The notes under the pieces are model-generated. The model saw nothing but the letters and a program-made list of their open reading frames with translations. It ran no database searches and was not told the origin of the DNA. A stretch of DNA of 64,000 nucleotides. Source: Gordonia zhenghanii. Lineage in GTDB: Bacteria; Actinomycetota; Actinomycetes; Mycobacteriales; Mycobacteriaceae. The stretch is from positions 1 through 64,000 of the forward strand of contig NZ_JAKKOQ010000016.1 of assembly GCF_021738965.1 (NCBI RefSeq), given 5' to 3'. A program made the translations under genes and the position numbers. Shown one piece after another: positions 17,154 to 30,676 of this stretch (the stretch's first letter is position 1; every line of letters begins with the position of its first letter).

Positions 17154-17235
17154 GCATACAGAGTAGACATAGCCCGGTGGCTGCCGTGTAGCCTGTTGCA
17201 CCGAGTGACTTTTCTCTAGCTGAATAGGATTCGCT

Positions 17236-18195
17236 TTGTTCGCAATCGGCGTCATCGCCGCTGCCATGGCGGCCGTGGCGTACGGCGTTTCGACCGTGCT
17301 GCGCGCTCTCGGTGCTCGACGGGTCGCTGTCGAGATGCGCGAGAACGCGGACAGCGGAGGCCCCGGATCACCCGGGCAGGACACGACGGCTCCGTCCGTC
17401 ACCTCGACGATGTCGACGATCGCCGATCCGGCGTTCATTCTCGGCACGCTGATGGTCGTCGTCGGTTTCGGTGGCGGCGCGCTCGCCGCACGTTTCCTGC
17501 CGCTGTTCCTCGCGCAGTCGATCGTCGCGGCGAACCTCGTGGTCACCGCACTGCTCGGCACCCTGTTGCTCAACATCATGTTGCACACCCGCGACTGGGT
17601 CGCGATCTGGCTGGTCGTGTTGTCGCTGTTCCTCCTGGGCGTCTCGTCGGCGCAGCATGCAGAGGACTCGGTCGACCGAGGCTTCCACTGGGGTCTGCTC
17701 GGTGCGACCCTCGTGGTCAGCGCCGTCGCGCTGATCGGCGTCTACACGCTCGGCAAGTACGCGGCGGTCCTCGGCGGCGCCGCGGCAGGTCTGTTGTTCG
17801 GCATCATCGCGATCGCAGTCCGCGTCCTCGACGGCGTGTCGCCGTTCAACGTCGTCACGCTGCTGTCTGATCCCGCAGCCTGGTCGATCGCGGTGGCCGG
17901 AGCCGTCGGCTTCTACGTCCAGACGGTCGCGTTGCAGGTCGGAGCCGTGAACGGGGTGACCGCCCTGCTGGTGGTCTGCGAAACGGCCGGTCCGAGCCTG
18001 ATCGGCGTCCTGTTCCTCGACGACTCCGCCCGCCCCGGACTCGCGTGGCTGGCGTTCGTCGGTTTCATCGGCGCCGTGGTCGGCGCCGTCCTCGTCGCCT
18101 GGTACAGCACGGGCGACCCAGACCACTTCGGGGAGGCTCCTCCGGAGAAGGGCGGCTGGCGTCGCGGCCGCGAAGAGCTCTCCGACGCCGACTAG
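17236..18195 (+). CDS. DMT-superfamily-like multispanning membrane protein
   Basis: A 319-aa protein with about nine to ten hydrophobic helices (for example VIAAAMAAVAYGVSTVL, FLAQSIVAANLVVTALLG, WVAIWLVVLSLFLLGV, LAFVGFIGAVVGAVLVAW). Polar charged residues lie only in one loop (residues 35-60) and in the tail. The pairing of alanine- and glycine-rich helices and the AVNGVTALLVVCETAGPS segment resemble EamA/DMT permeases and the actinobacterial NIPA-like proteins. The start is TTG 17236, supported by AGGA 6 bp upstream. It may transport a small solute; nothing shows which. It is divergent from ATP-grasp 3 and could share its promoter region. Confidence 0.7.
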   Translation: MFAIGVIAAAMAAVAYGVSTVLRALGARRVAVEMRENADSGGPGSPGQDTTAPSVTSTMSTIADPAFILGTLMVVVGFGGGALAARFLPLFLAQSIVAANLVVTALLGTLLLNIMLHTRDWVAIWLVVLSLFLLGVSSAQHAEDSVDRGFHWGLLGATLVVSAVALIGVYTLGKYAAVLGGAAAGLLFGIIAIAVRVLDGVSPFNVVTLLSDPAAWSIAVAGAVGFYVQTVALQVGAVNGVTALLVVCETAGPSLIGVLFLDDSARPGLAWLAFVGFIGAVVGAVLVAWYSTGDPDHFGEAPPEKGGWRRGREELSDAD

Positions 18196-18210
18196 TCCCC
18201 TCGCGCACTG

Positions 18211-19159
<949 letters not shown>

Positions 19160-19183
19160 GATCGTCTCTTCTCTCTCGGTCTC

Positions 19184-20206
19184 TCAGGCCAGCAGTTCCA
19201 TGACGCGACTCGCCGTCCACGGCGCCAACGCGATCCCGTTGCGCCCATGTCCGGTCGCGACGAGCATGCGATCGTCGATCCGCTGCACGATGGGAAGGCC
19301 GTCGGCCGAGCACGGCCGGATCCCCGCTGCGGCTTCGACGAGCTCATAGGAGCTCAACCCCGGCATGACGGCGATCGCGTCGGCCAGGAGGTCGGCGACT
19401 CCGACGGCTTGAGGCCGCCGGTCATCGGGACCTTGGGCCTCGTACTGGGTGGCGCCGACGACGACCCCGTCGGCACGCGGCACGAGGTAGACGGGCCTGC
19501 CGTGACGGCGTCCGCGGATGACGTGTCGTGGAGGCGGCACCGACCATCGGGTCCGGCGCAGGCGGAGGATCTCGCCCTTCTCGCCGTGCACCGGGACTCC
19601 AGCTCCGGCGAGCGCGGCGCTGCCGAGTCCCGCGGCGATCAGCACCCGATCGCCCGGCAGTTCCGTCGGGTCGTCGACGGTGGCGTCCACGACCTGTCCG
19701 CCGCTCGCGCGGAGCGCTGCGGCGAGTGCGTCGATGAGCAGCCGGTTATCCACTGCGCCTTCACCTTCGGCGAGGTATCCGCCCGCGAGCCCCCGTCCGA
19801 GCGACGGCTCCGCTCGACGCAGCTCGGAGCCCGTCGACCTGCGCAGCGACGCTGCGGGCAGCCGGTCACGGACAAAAGCGACCTGGTCGTCGAGGTAGGC
19901 GAAGTCGGTGCCGGAGGCGGCCATCAGGATGCTATCGGAGGCGGTGTGGACAGCAGGGTCGCCGAGGCGACCGAGGAAGTCCGGCCAGAGCGCCGCCGAC
20001 TGCGACGAGAGGTCGAGGAGGCGGTCCTCACCCGGCTGTCCTTCTCCGAGGCACCCGAGCATGCCGCCCGCGACGTGAGTGGCGCGCGCTCTCGGTCCGG
20101 CGTCGTGCACGGTGGTCGTCCAGCCTGCGTCCGTGGCGGCCAGCGCGCACGCCAGGCCGATCACGCCGCCGCCGACGACGGAGAGTTCTCTTCCCACCTT
20201 GATCAA
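19184..20206 (-). CDS. thiO: Glycine oxidase ThiO
   Basis: A 340-aa FAD-dependent amine oxidase of the DAO fold that makes dehydroglycine (iminoglycine) for thiazole synthesis. Visible are the N-terminal dinucleotide motif [26 protein letters not shown], the substrate-side [13 protein letters not shown] and the C-terminal [16 protein letters not shown]. The frame starts at TTG 20206, but GTG 20197 is better spaced from the GAAGGGA at the end of the riboswitch and may be the true start. First gene of the thiO-thiS-thiG operon, controlled by the TPP riboswitch. Confidence 0.93.
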   Translation of the reverse strand: MIKVGRELSVVGGGVIGLACALAATDAGWTTTVHDAGPRARATHVAGGMLGCLGEGQPGEDRLLDLSSQSAALWPDFLGRLGDPAVHTASDSILMAASGTDFAYLDDQVAFVRDRLPAASLRRSTGSELRRAEPSLGRGLAGGYLAEGEGAVDNRLLIDALAAALRASGGQVVDATVDDPTELPGDRVLIAAGLGSAALAGAGVPVHGEKGEILRLRRTRWSVPPPRHVIRGRRHGRPVYLVPRADGVVVGATQYEAQGPDDRRPQAVGVADLLADAIAVMPGLSSYELVEAAAGIRPCSADGLPIVQRIDDRMLVATGHGRNGIALAPWTASRVMELLA

Positions 20207-20207
20207 A

Positions 20208-20296
20208 TCCCTTCGCCGGCATTATCCGGATCAGGTCAGACGGTCAGCGACGGCTCGCGTCGCACTCTCAGCCCGGCGCCCCGGACTCCCGTGTGT
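20208..20296 (-). ncRNA. TPP riboswitch (THI element)
   Basis: On the minus strand the thi box is clear: a GGGAGTCC stem, GGCTGAGAGTG, then CTGACCTGATCCGGATAATG and CCGGCGAAGGGA. The CTGAGAG and CTGATCCGG blocks are the conserved TPP-binding segments. The final GAAGGGA is also the only ribosome-binding site of thiO, so TPP binding probably hides it and represses translation. The divergent thiE has its own leaderless-type start. Confidence 0.95.
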
Positions 20297-20330
20297 CTCA
20301 CTTCTTGTGCCACCAGCCTACCGTTGCGGT

Positions 20331-20987
20331 ATGCCAGTCGATCCTCGCACCGCACTCTCGAACGCTCGCCTCTACCTCTGCACCGATGCTCGCACCGAGC
20401 GCGGCGACCTGCTGGATTTCGTCGCCGCAGCCGTGGCCGGGGGCGTCGACATCGTCCAACTGCGGGACAAGGAAATGGATGCGGCCGCCGAGTTGGAGAC
20501 GCTCGCGCAGCTGCGCGACGTGGTCCACGCCGGTGGCGCATTGCTGGCGGTGAACGACCGAGCCGACCTCGCGCACGCCGCCCGGGCCGACGTCCTGCAT
20601 CTCGGGCAGGACGATCTGCCGCCGAGCGCGGCTCGCGTGATCGTCGGTCCGGACACGGTGATCGGACGGTCTACTCACGACGTCGACCAGATGCGTGCTG
20701 CCGTCGAGGACCGCGACGTCGACTACTTCTGCACCGGCCCGCTGTGGGCCACGCCGACGAAGCCCGGCCGCGCGGCGACCGGTCTCGATCTGGTCCGGGC
20801 GGCCGCCGCGGGCGCCGCAGGCAAACCCTGGTTCGCGATCGGCGGCATCGACCTGCAACGGGTCCCCGAGGTCACGGCGGCGGGCGCCTCCCGGGTCGTC
20901 GTGGTGCGGGCGATCACCGCCGCCGACGACCCAAAGCAGGCCGCTTCCGCGCTCCGCGAAGCGGTGCTAGGCTGTCCGACATCATGA
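20331..20987 (+). CDS. thiE: Thiamine-phosphate synthase
   Basis: A 218-aa TIM-barrel ThiE that joins HMP-pyrophosphate to thiazole phosphate. Family motifs: [70 protein letters not shown] and [13 protein letters not shown] 20331 fits the family start, and TACCGT just upstream suggests a leaderless transcript. It is divergent from the thiO operon, as in M. tuberculosis. Its stop codon overlaps the start of the leader peptide downstream. Confidence 0.95.
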   Translation: MPVDPRTALSNARLYLCTDARTERGDLLDFVAAAVAGGVDIVQLRDKEMDAAAELETLAQLRDVVHAGGALLAVNDRADLAHAARADVLHLGQDDLPPSAARVIVGPDTVIGRSTHDVDQMRAAVEDRDVDYFCTGPLWATPTKPGRAATGLDLVRAAAAGAAGKPWFAIGGIDLQRVPEVTAAGASRVVVVRAITAADDPKQAASALREAVLGCPTS

Positions 20988-21025
20988 TGTGGAAGCTTCT
21001 CGTAACCCGCCGCAGCGGGGTCTGA
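20984..21025 (+). CDS. Leader peptide of a putative ribosome-mediated attenuator
   Basis: A 13-codon [16 protein letters not shown], starts at ATG 20984 inside the thiE stop region. TAGGCT (20968-20973) is a good -10 for a leaderless transcript beginning near it. The last codons (TRRSGV) lie on the 5' arm of a long hairpin whose other arm is 21037-21050. One Trp and two adjacent Leu codons come just before that arm. A leader peptide whose 3' codons form the 5' arm of a stem is the hallmark of amino-acid attenuators. The gene that follows looks like a LeuA allosteric domain, which makes leucine the likely signal. Confidence 0.65.
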   Translation: MMWKLLVTRRSGV

Positions 21026-21050
21026 TTCGACCGACCCCCCGCTGCGGGTT
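21004..21050 (+). promoter_or_regulatory. Attenuator-like hairpin behind the leader peptide
   Basis: AACCCGCCGCAGCGGGG (21004-21020) can pair with CCCCGCTGCGGGTT (21037-21050) to give a 14-bp GC-rich stem with a 3-nt bulge. Each arm can also fold on itself (CCCGC...GCGGG), so alternative structures exist. The 3' flank is only weakly T-rich (CGTCGTTGCT). Confidence 0.6.
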
Positions 21051-21203
21051 CGTCGTTGCTCCACTCATTCTCGTCGGTCACCGATTCTTCGATCGAAATG
21101 AACCGACATGATGCACTCCATTCAGATTCAGCCGACATCCTGGACTCGTGACGGGCGCGGCGACCGCCGCATGCCCGCCTGGTTTCCCCGGGAGGCGGCC
21201 ACC

Positions 21204-21572
21204 ATGACCACTGCACACTTCGACACGACGTACGCTCCGACCGGTTCTATCTCGTTGGAGGCCTTCACTTTCGAGCCGTGCCGCGCCGACCTGGTCCACT
21301 GCACCGCGAAGCTGCGAGTCAGTCAGCGCGCGGTCCGCCTGGAGGCGACGGCGTCCGGCGTCATCGGCGCGATGACCTCAATGCTCTACGACATCGACGC
21401 GGGCGTCGAGATCGTCTCGATCTCGCAGCAGGTCGACGACGAGGAAGTCACCACGTATCTGTTGTGCGACTCCAACGGACGACGCTGCTGGTCGTACGGA
21501 ATCGGAAGCACCGCAGACGAATCGGCAGTCGCCGCCCTGATCTCCGGAGCCAACCAGCTGTCGAAGAACTGA
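21204..21572 (+). CDS. Orphan LeuA-type allosteric (dimer) domain protein
   Basis: A 122-aa protein that resembles only the C-terminal regulatory domain of 2-isopropylmalate synthase: a beta-strand-rich start (GSISLEAFTFEPC), ASGVIGAMTSMLYDID matching the G-P-l-x-A helix, a second strand block (GVEIVSISQQV), and the ending CWSYGIGSTADESAVAALIS, very like the VWGVGI...SL.AVvSAvNR end of mycobacterial LeuA. No catalytic barrel is present. ATG 21204 has GGAGG 8 bp upstream; ATG 21108 would add 32 residues without a clear ribosome site. It follows a leader peptide and attenuator. M. tuberculosis has no gene here between thiE and mutT3. It may be a leucine sensor or a modifier of a separate LeuA. 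Confidence 0.6.
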   Translation: MTTAHFDTTYAPTGSISLEAFTFEPCRADLVHCTAKLRVSQRAVRLEATASGVIGAMTSMLYDIDAGVEIVSISQQVDDEEVTTYLLCDSNGRRCWSYGIGSTADESAVAALISGANQLSKN

Positions 21573-21581
21573 GTCGCGGGC

Positions 21582-22088
21582 TCAGGCGAGCCGGTCGACC
21601 AACCCCGGCCATGCCGCGGCCAGGCCCGGATGGAGCGGGAGCGCCGCGACCTGCGTCGCCGGGACCCACCGCAGTTCGGTCGACTCCCCGTTCGGGGTCG
21701 TCGCAACCTGCGACGCTGCGCGGGCGAGCACCGTCGTGTACGTCCAACCGCTCGAGGCGCGATGGGTGACGACGACGTCGACGACGTCCACCTGGTCGTC
21801 GGTGATGCCTGCCTCTTCCCAGGCCTCCCGGACGGCGGCCTGCTCGACCGTCTCGTGCGAGTCGCGGGCTCCGCCTGGCAGCCCCCACGTCCCGCCTTGA
21901 TGCGACCAGATCGCGCGGTGCTGCAGCAGGACGGCGACTCCGTCGTCGGTCGCGGCGGTCAACAGCAGTCCGGCGGCTCCATGCCGACCCCAGTACCGCT
22001 GGCCGTCGGCGTCGAAGACCCAGCCGTCGCCGTCTCCCTGCACGCTGCCTCCCACGCCGTCCGACGTCGATTCCGGTGTCGCCGACAC
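21582..22088 (-). CDS. mutT3: NUDIX hydrolase (MutT3-type)
   Basis: A 168-aa NUDIX pyrophosphohydrolase. The Nudix box is complete in the order G, five residues, E, seven residues, REAWEEAG (GGARDSHETV then REAWEEAGI), giving the metal-binding helix. WGRHGAAGLLL precedes it. Members of this subfamily hydrolyse 8-oxo-dGDP or other oxidised nucleotides. GTG 22088 is used. The position between thiE and glnX equals Rv0413 (mutT3) in M. tuberculosis. It converges on the LeuA-like gene with 9 bp between stops. Confidence 0.88.
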   Translation of the reverse strand: MSATPESTSDGVGGSVQGDGDGWVFDADGQRYWGRHGAAGLLLTAATDDGVAVLLQHRAIWSHQGGTWGLPGGARDSHETVEQAAVREAWEEAGITDDQVDVVDVVVTHRASSGWTYTTVLARAASQVATTPNGESTELRWVPATQVAALPLHPGLAAAWPGLVDRLA

Positions 22089-22184
22089 CGGTGACCGGCG
22101 ACTCGCCCCTCACCGTACCGGGTGTTGCCGGACGACCGCAGGCCCGACGACTAGGCTGAAACCAACCCGAGTGAAGGGATTGTC

Positions 22185-27027
<4,843 letters not shown>

Positions 27028-27035
27028 CGCGCCAG

Positions 27036-27160
27036 CGCCGCTGGTCGAGCTCTACTTCCGCTGGTCGAGCGAAGTCGAGACCCTCGCCGCTGGTCGAGCG
27101 GAGTCGAGACCCTCGCCGCTGGTCGAGCCCTACTTCCGCTGGTCGAGCGGAGTCGAGGCC
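27036..27160. repeat. REP-like repeat cluster, copy B
   Basis: Five tandem units in the pknG/haem-protein convergent gap, all in one orientation, built on CGCTGGTCGAGC and in most units extended by GGAGTCGAGACCCTCGC. They are the same family as clusters A (15862-15978) and C (34780-34985). Unlike A and C, no inverted partner unit is present here. Confidence 0.75.
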
Positions 27161-27162
27161 CC

Positions 27163-28248
27163 CTAGAACCGCACGTCGACGGCATCCGCGCCGGACAGCG
27201 ACAACGCGGCGAGGGAGGTCGGGGTGATTCCTCCGCGGAACGTGGCCTTCACGCCGGAGACGTCCTGGCTCTGCGCCAGTCGCGCCGCCTGCGCGGCCGT
27301 GAGGTGCAGATCGGCGACGTCGGTTCGGCGGAGGTGGTCGTCGCCGTTCATGTCGGTCGACGATGTCTTCATCGACAGGACCCCGCGGGTCCCGCTCACG
27401 CGGATGATCGGGTCGGCGAGCGCGATCTCGAGCAGGTGGAAGCGCGTGTAGACGACGGCGGTGCCCCGGTAGCGCAGTTCGCCTCGACCGTTGCGGATGG
27501 TGTTGTCGGCGAGCTCGAAGGTCATGCGGCCGCGGGCGTCGACGTCCGCGCCGTCCTTGCCGACGAGGGCGCCTTCGGTCGCGTCAACCGCGTTCGAGAA
27601 GCTCGGCGAGTAGCCCCACACCAGGTTCTGCGCGGCCGGCTTCGGCGTGTTCGGGCCGTCCGCGGTCGAGTAGTTGAGCGGGACGTACTTCTCCTGCGCG
27701 GCGTTGATCGAGTTCGCAGCGCCGTAGGTGTAGACGCCCCACCGCTTGTTCGCGGGAGTCTTGTCCGGGGTCGCGAGCGTCAGGCGCGCGGTGAACCGGC
27801 CCTGCGCGTCCAACGGCACCCACTGCTGACGGATGGTCCGTCGGAGGTCGAACGGCGCGGCGGGCACTCTGCCGAGCGCTGACCGCGAGAGCGCCCACTT
27901 GGTCTTGCCGCGGACCTCGGCGCGCGAGGACGCTGGCGCATTCTTCGATGGCTGCCAGATTGGCGCGAAGCCGCCGAAGGTCACGAAGGTGCCGTGTGGG
28001 ACGCCGGGCGGCACGGGCACGGGGAGCCCCGACGTGTTGGCTGCGGGATCGAATCCGGTGCCCTTCACGACCACCTGATCACCTGGATGCAGCACGGTGT
28101 TCCCGATCGGCGTCACTCCGTCGGCCGCATACACACTGATCTCAGGTACGAACCGCTCCGCCTGCGCCGGGCCGACTCCGGCCACGGCACCCGAGAACGC
28201 CAACGCGCCGACCACGAACAGAACGACAAGACCACGTAATCTAGACAT
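27163..28248 (-). CDS. Secreted HtaA-domain (haem-uptake-type) protein
   Basis: A 361-aa exported protein. Residues 1-31 are a Sec signal peptide (LVVLFVVGALAFSGAVAG, cleavage near AQAE). Then comes an Ig-like adhesion-type part (GNTVLHPGDQVVVKGTGFDP). The C-terminal part has the HtaA pattern: MTFELADNTIRNG, GTAVVYTRFHLLEIALADP, IRVSGTRGVLSMKTSST. HtaA proteins bind haem at the corynebacterial cell surface and are usually iron-repressed. No C-terminal anchor is visible. A DtxR/IdeR-like box touches the start codon, fitting iron control. No haem ABC transporter lies nearby, so it may work with one elsewhere. Confidence 0.7.
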   Translation of the reverse strand: MSRLRGLVVLFVVGALAFSGAVAGVGPAQAERFVPEISVYAADGVTPIGNTVLHPGDQVVVKGTGFDPAANTSGLPVPVPPGVPHGTFVTFGGFAPIWQPSKNAPASSRAEVRGKTKWALSRSALGRVPAAPFDLRRTIRQQWVPLDAQGRFTARLTLATPDKTPANKRWGVYTYGAANSINAAQEKYVPLNYSTADGPNTPKPAAQNLVWGYSPSFSNAVDATEGALVGKDGADVDARGRMTFELADNTIRNGRGELRYRGTAVVYTRFHLLEIALADPIIRVSGTRGVLSMKTSSTDMNGDDHLRRTDVADLHLTAAQAARLAQSQDVSGVKATFRGGITPTSLAALSLSGADAVDVRF

Positions 28249-28266
28249 GAGCGGAGCCTAACCTAT
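28248..28266 (-). promoter_or_regulatory. DtxR/IdeR-like iron box
   Basis: On the minus strand ATAGGTTAGGCTCCGCTCA matches 14 of 19 positions of the IdeR consensus TTAGGTTAGGCTAACCTAA, with 11 of the first 12 conserved. It contains TAGGCT, a -10 hexamer 6 bp before the ATG, so iron-bound regulator would cover a leaderless promoter. Confidence 0.5.
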
Positions 28267-28354
28267 TGCACTTCTCGGCCGATTCGGACCTTAGTCCCGT
28301 ATCCGTGCCGATTTCTTCAAGACCCGATGCTCGTCTGGCGGGAGAATTCGAGTC

Positions 28355-28747
28355 ATGAACACACGCAAAGACATGAACATCTGGCCCGGCCTCACGTGCA
28401 ACGACCCACTCGCCGAACGCGACTGGCTCACCCGGTTGGGCTTCGAGCCCGGCATCCTCGTCGAGGGCGACGGTCCAGGCGAAGTGATCCACTCGGAGAT
28501 GCTGTGGCCCGACGGAGGTCGCGTCATGGTGAGCTCAGCGGGCAAGACCGATTCGACGTTCGCCACCCCGATCGGAACCGCCAACGTGTACGTGGTGGTG
28601 TCCGATCCGGATGCCGTCTACGCGAAGGCCACCGACCTCGGCGCGAAGCTGGTGCGCGACATGGCCGAAGAGGACTATGGATCTCGAGGGTTCTCGATCG
28701 CCGACCCGGAGGGCAACCTGTGGAGCTTCGGAACGTACGCGGGCTGA
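28355..28747 (+). CDS. VOC/glyoxalase-fold protein
   Basis: A 130-aa single-domain VOC protein (paired beta-alpha-beta-beta-beta units): NIWPGLTCNDPLAERDWLTRLG at the start, HSEMLWPDGGRVMV in the middle and GFSIADPEGNLWSFGTY at the end, giving the His and Glu positions used for metal or ligand binding in this superfamily. Functions range from glyoxalase to antibiotic sequestration. Its last 28 bases are shared in another frame with the start of an AraC regulator, so the two are tightly linked and the VOC protein may detoxify the compound the regulator senses. Confidence 0.85.
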   Translation: MNTRKDMNIWPGLTCNDPLAERDWLTRLGFEPGILVEGDGPGEVIHSEMLWPDGGRVMVSSAGKTDSTFATPIGTANVYVVVSDPDAVYAKATDLGAKLVRDMAEEDYGSRGFSIADPEGNLWSFGTYAG

Positions 28748-29598
28748 CCGCCGATCTGCACCGGGTCGGCGTCGAGGTCACTCCGTACGAGATCACGGGA
28801 GTGCGCCCCGGCACCCACCTGGGCATCCCGTCGCCCACGGTCACGCTCATCGTCGATCTGGGAGACGGCCTCGTCCTCACCGGACCAGGCTTGGCACAGG
28901 AGACGAGCTTCACGTGCGGTGTCGGCGAGCTCCACCTCGAATCGTTCACGATCCACCACGACGGGACACAGGTCGGCGTCCAGCTCGATCTGAGCCCGGG
29001 CGCCGTCCGCCGACTGTTCGGCATACCGGTCGGAGCCTTGTCGTCGATGGTCGAACTCGATCAGATCGACGCTCGCCTCACCTCGCGTCTGCGAGACGCC
29101 GTCGGAGCCGTCCCGCATGCGACGCGACGCCAGACGGCGTCGGAGGTCCTCGTCGACCACCTGACCGCGAGGTGGGACGCCCCCGGCCGCCCCGACCCGG
29201 ACGCTGTCCGTGCGTGGCAGAGAATTCTGCGCACGCGCGGTCGGGTTCGGGTGTCGAGCCTGGTCGAGGAGTCGGGTTGGTCCGCCCGCAGGCTGACCGG
29301 GGTGTTCGCCGCCGAGTTCGGCATGGGACCGAAGCAGGCGGCCCGGCTCGTCCGGTTCGACGAGGCCAGGCACCTCCTCGAGGGCGGTCGCGTACCCGCG
29401 GACGTCGCCGCCGACCTCTGCTACGCCGACCAAGCTCACCTGACCCGCGAGTTCGCGTCGTTCACCGGCTGCTCGCCGACGCGGTACCTCGCGGACCGTC
29501 GCGCTGACGTACTCACCGACTCCGCTCACCTCGACGACGTTCGCTCCCCTCGGGAGGCGAGCGAACGCGCTTTACAGGAGCGGATGTCTGCGAAGTGA
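28720..29598 (+). CDS. AraC-family transcriptional regulator overlapping the VOC gene
   Basis: A 292-aa regulator. The N-terminal cupin-like part starts PYEITGVRPGTHLGIPSP and continues TVTLIVDLGDGLVL, typical of AraC proteins linked to small-molecule sensing. The C-terminal two-helix-turn-helix domain is clear: RVRVSSLVEESGWSARRLTG and PADVAADLCYADQAHLTREF, then FTGCSPTRYL. The only reasonable start is GTG 28720, which lies 28 bp inside the VOC gene in another frame; no later ATG or GTG keeps the whole N-terminal domain. Either translation is coupled or the locus is an old fusion split by a frameshift. Confidence 0.82.
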   Translation: MELRNVRGLTADLHRVGVEVTPYEITGVRPGTHLGIPSPTVTLIVDLGDGLVLTGPGLAQETSFTCGVGELHLESFTIHHDGTQVGVQLDLSPGAVRRLFGIPVGALSSMVELDQIDARLTSRLRDAVGAVPHATRRQTASEVLVDHLTARWDAPGRPDPDAVRAWQRILRTRGRVRVSSLVEESGWSARRLTGVFAAEFGMGPKQAARLVRFDEARHLLEGGRVPADVAADLCYADQAHLTREFASFTGCSPTRYLADRRADVLTDSAHLDDVRSPREASERALQERMSAK

Positions 29599-29602
29599 GC
29601 GG

Positions 29603-30676
29603 TTACTTCTCGATCGGGTTGCCATAGTCGTCCCAGTGCTCGGCGACCTTCTTGCTCGGCTGAACACGAGGCGGCTCGCCCGGCATCTTCGGATACGACG
29701 GCGGGTAAGGCAGATCGCCGAGACCGTCGGCATCGTCGCGGGCGACCATCTCCAGGAGTGGCTCGAGCCCGACGGCGTGATCGGCGATGTCGGCCCACGG
29801 GTCACCGCGGTGTTCCACCAGTGCGGGCACGGTGGCGATCGTCAGGTTCTCGGGGTCGACGTCGGCGAGTTCGTCCCACGTCAGCGGTGTCGACACTCGC
29901 GCGGTCGCCGACTTGCGCACCGAGTACGGGGCGGCCATCGACCGGTCGCGGGCGTTCTGGTTGTAGTCGATGAAGATCCGTTCGCCGCGCTCCTCTTTCC
30001 ACCACGACGTTGTGACGAGCTCCGGTGCGCGACGCTCCAATTCGCGCCCCAACGCGATCACCGCACGCCTCGTGGCGATGAAGTCCCACTCGGGCCGGAT
30101 CGGGACGAACACGTGGATGCCGCGACTGCCCGACGTCTTCACGAATCCCGTGTACCCGAGTTCGTCGAGCAGCGGTCGGACGTAGTCGATCGCCACCGCG
30201 CGCACATCGTCGAAGTCACGCGTCGCCGTCGGATCCAAGTCGATCCGCAACTGGTCAGGGTGGTCGTTGTCGGGATCAAGGGTGGGCCAGGTGTGAAGGG
30301 TGACGGTTCCGAGGTTGGCGGCCCACACGACATCGGCTGGGATCCGCGGACAGAACGCCTGGCCGGAACGCTTGGAGGGGAAGACGATTCGCGTCGATTC
30401 GACGTGGTCGGGATGATATTTCGTCAAGTGCTTCTGGTAGATCTCGTCGCCCTCGACACCGTCGGGGAAACGCTGCAGGAAGTTCGGACGGCCACCGATC
30501 GCGTCGAGCAGCGGCCCGGCGAGCGCCATCGCACGGTAGTACTCGACGAGGTCGGCTTTCCGTCCGCCTGCCTCGCCGAGTTCGGGGAAATAGATCTTGT
30601 CGGGGTTGCTGAGCTTGACCTCGACCCCGTCGACGTCGAGCATCACCGGCTTCGGTTTCGAACTCTTACTCGCCAT
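29603..30676 (-). CDS. Stand-alone LigD-type primase-polymerase (Prim-PolC-like)
   Basis: A 357-aa archaeo-eukaryotic primase-superfamily polymerase without ligase or nuclease domain. Landmarks: LSNPDKIYFPE, NFLQRFPDGV, the catalytic Asp pair in LRIDLDPTATRDFDDVRAVA, VKTSGSRGIHVFVPI, IFIDYNQNARDRSMAAPYSVR and PLTWDEL. In mycobacteria the equivalent Rv3730c acts with LigC in ribonucleotide-preferring gap filling during excision repair and end joining. Its start lies inside the end of ligC (11-bp overlap), so the two are coupled. No Ku gene is in the window. Confidence 0.92.
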   Translation of the reverse strand: MASKSSKPKPVMLDVDGVEVKLSNPDKIYFPELGEAGGRKADLVEYYRAMALAGPLLDAIGGRPNFLQRFPDGVEGDEIYQKHLTKYHPDHVESTRIVFPSKRSGQAFCPRIPADVVWAANLGTVTLHTWPTLDPDNDHPDQLRIDLDPTATRDFDDVRAVAIDYVRPLLDELGYTGFVKTSGSRGIHVFVPIRPEWDFIATRRAVIALGRELERRAPELVTTSWWKEERGERIFIDYNQNARDRSMAAPYSVRKSATARVSTPLTWDELADVDPENLTIATVPALVEHRGDPWADIADHAVGLEPLLEMVARDDADGLGDLPYPPSYPKMPGEPPRVQPSKKVAEHWDDYGNPIEK

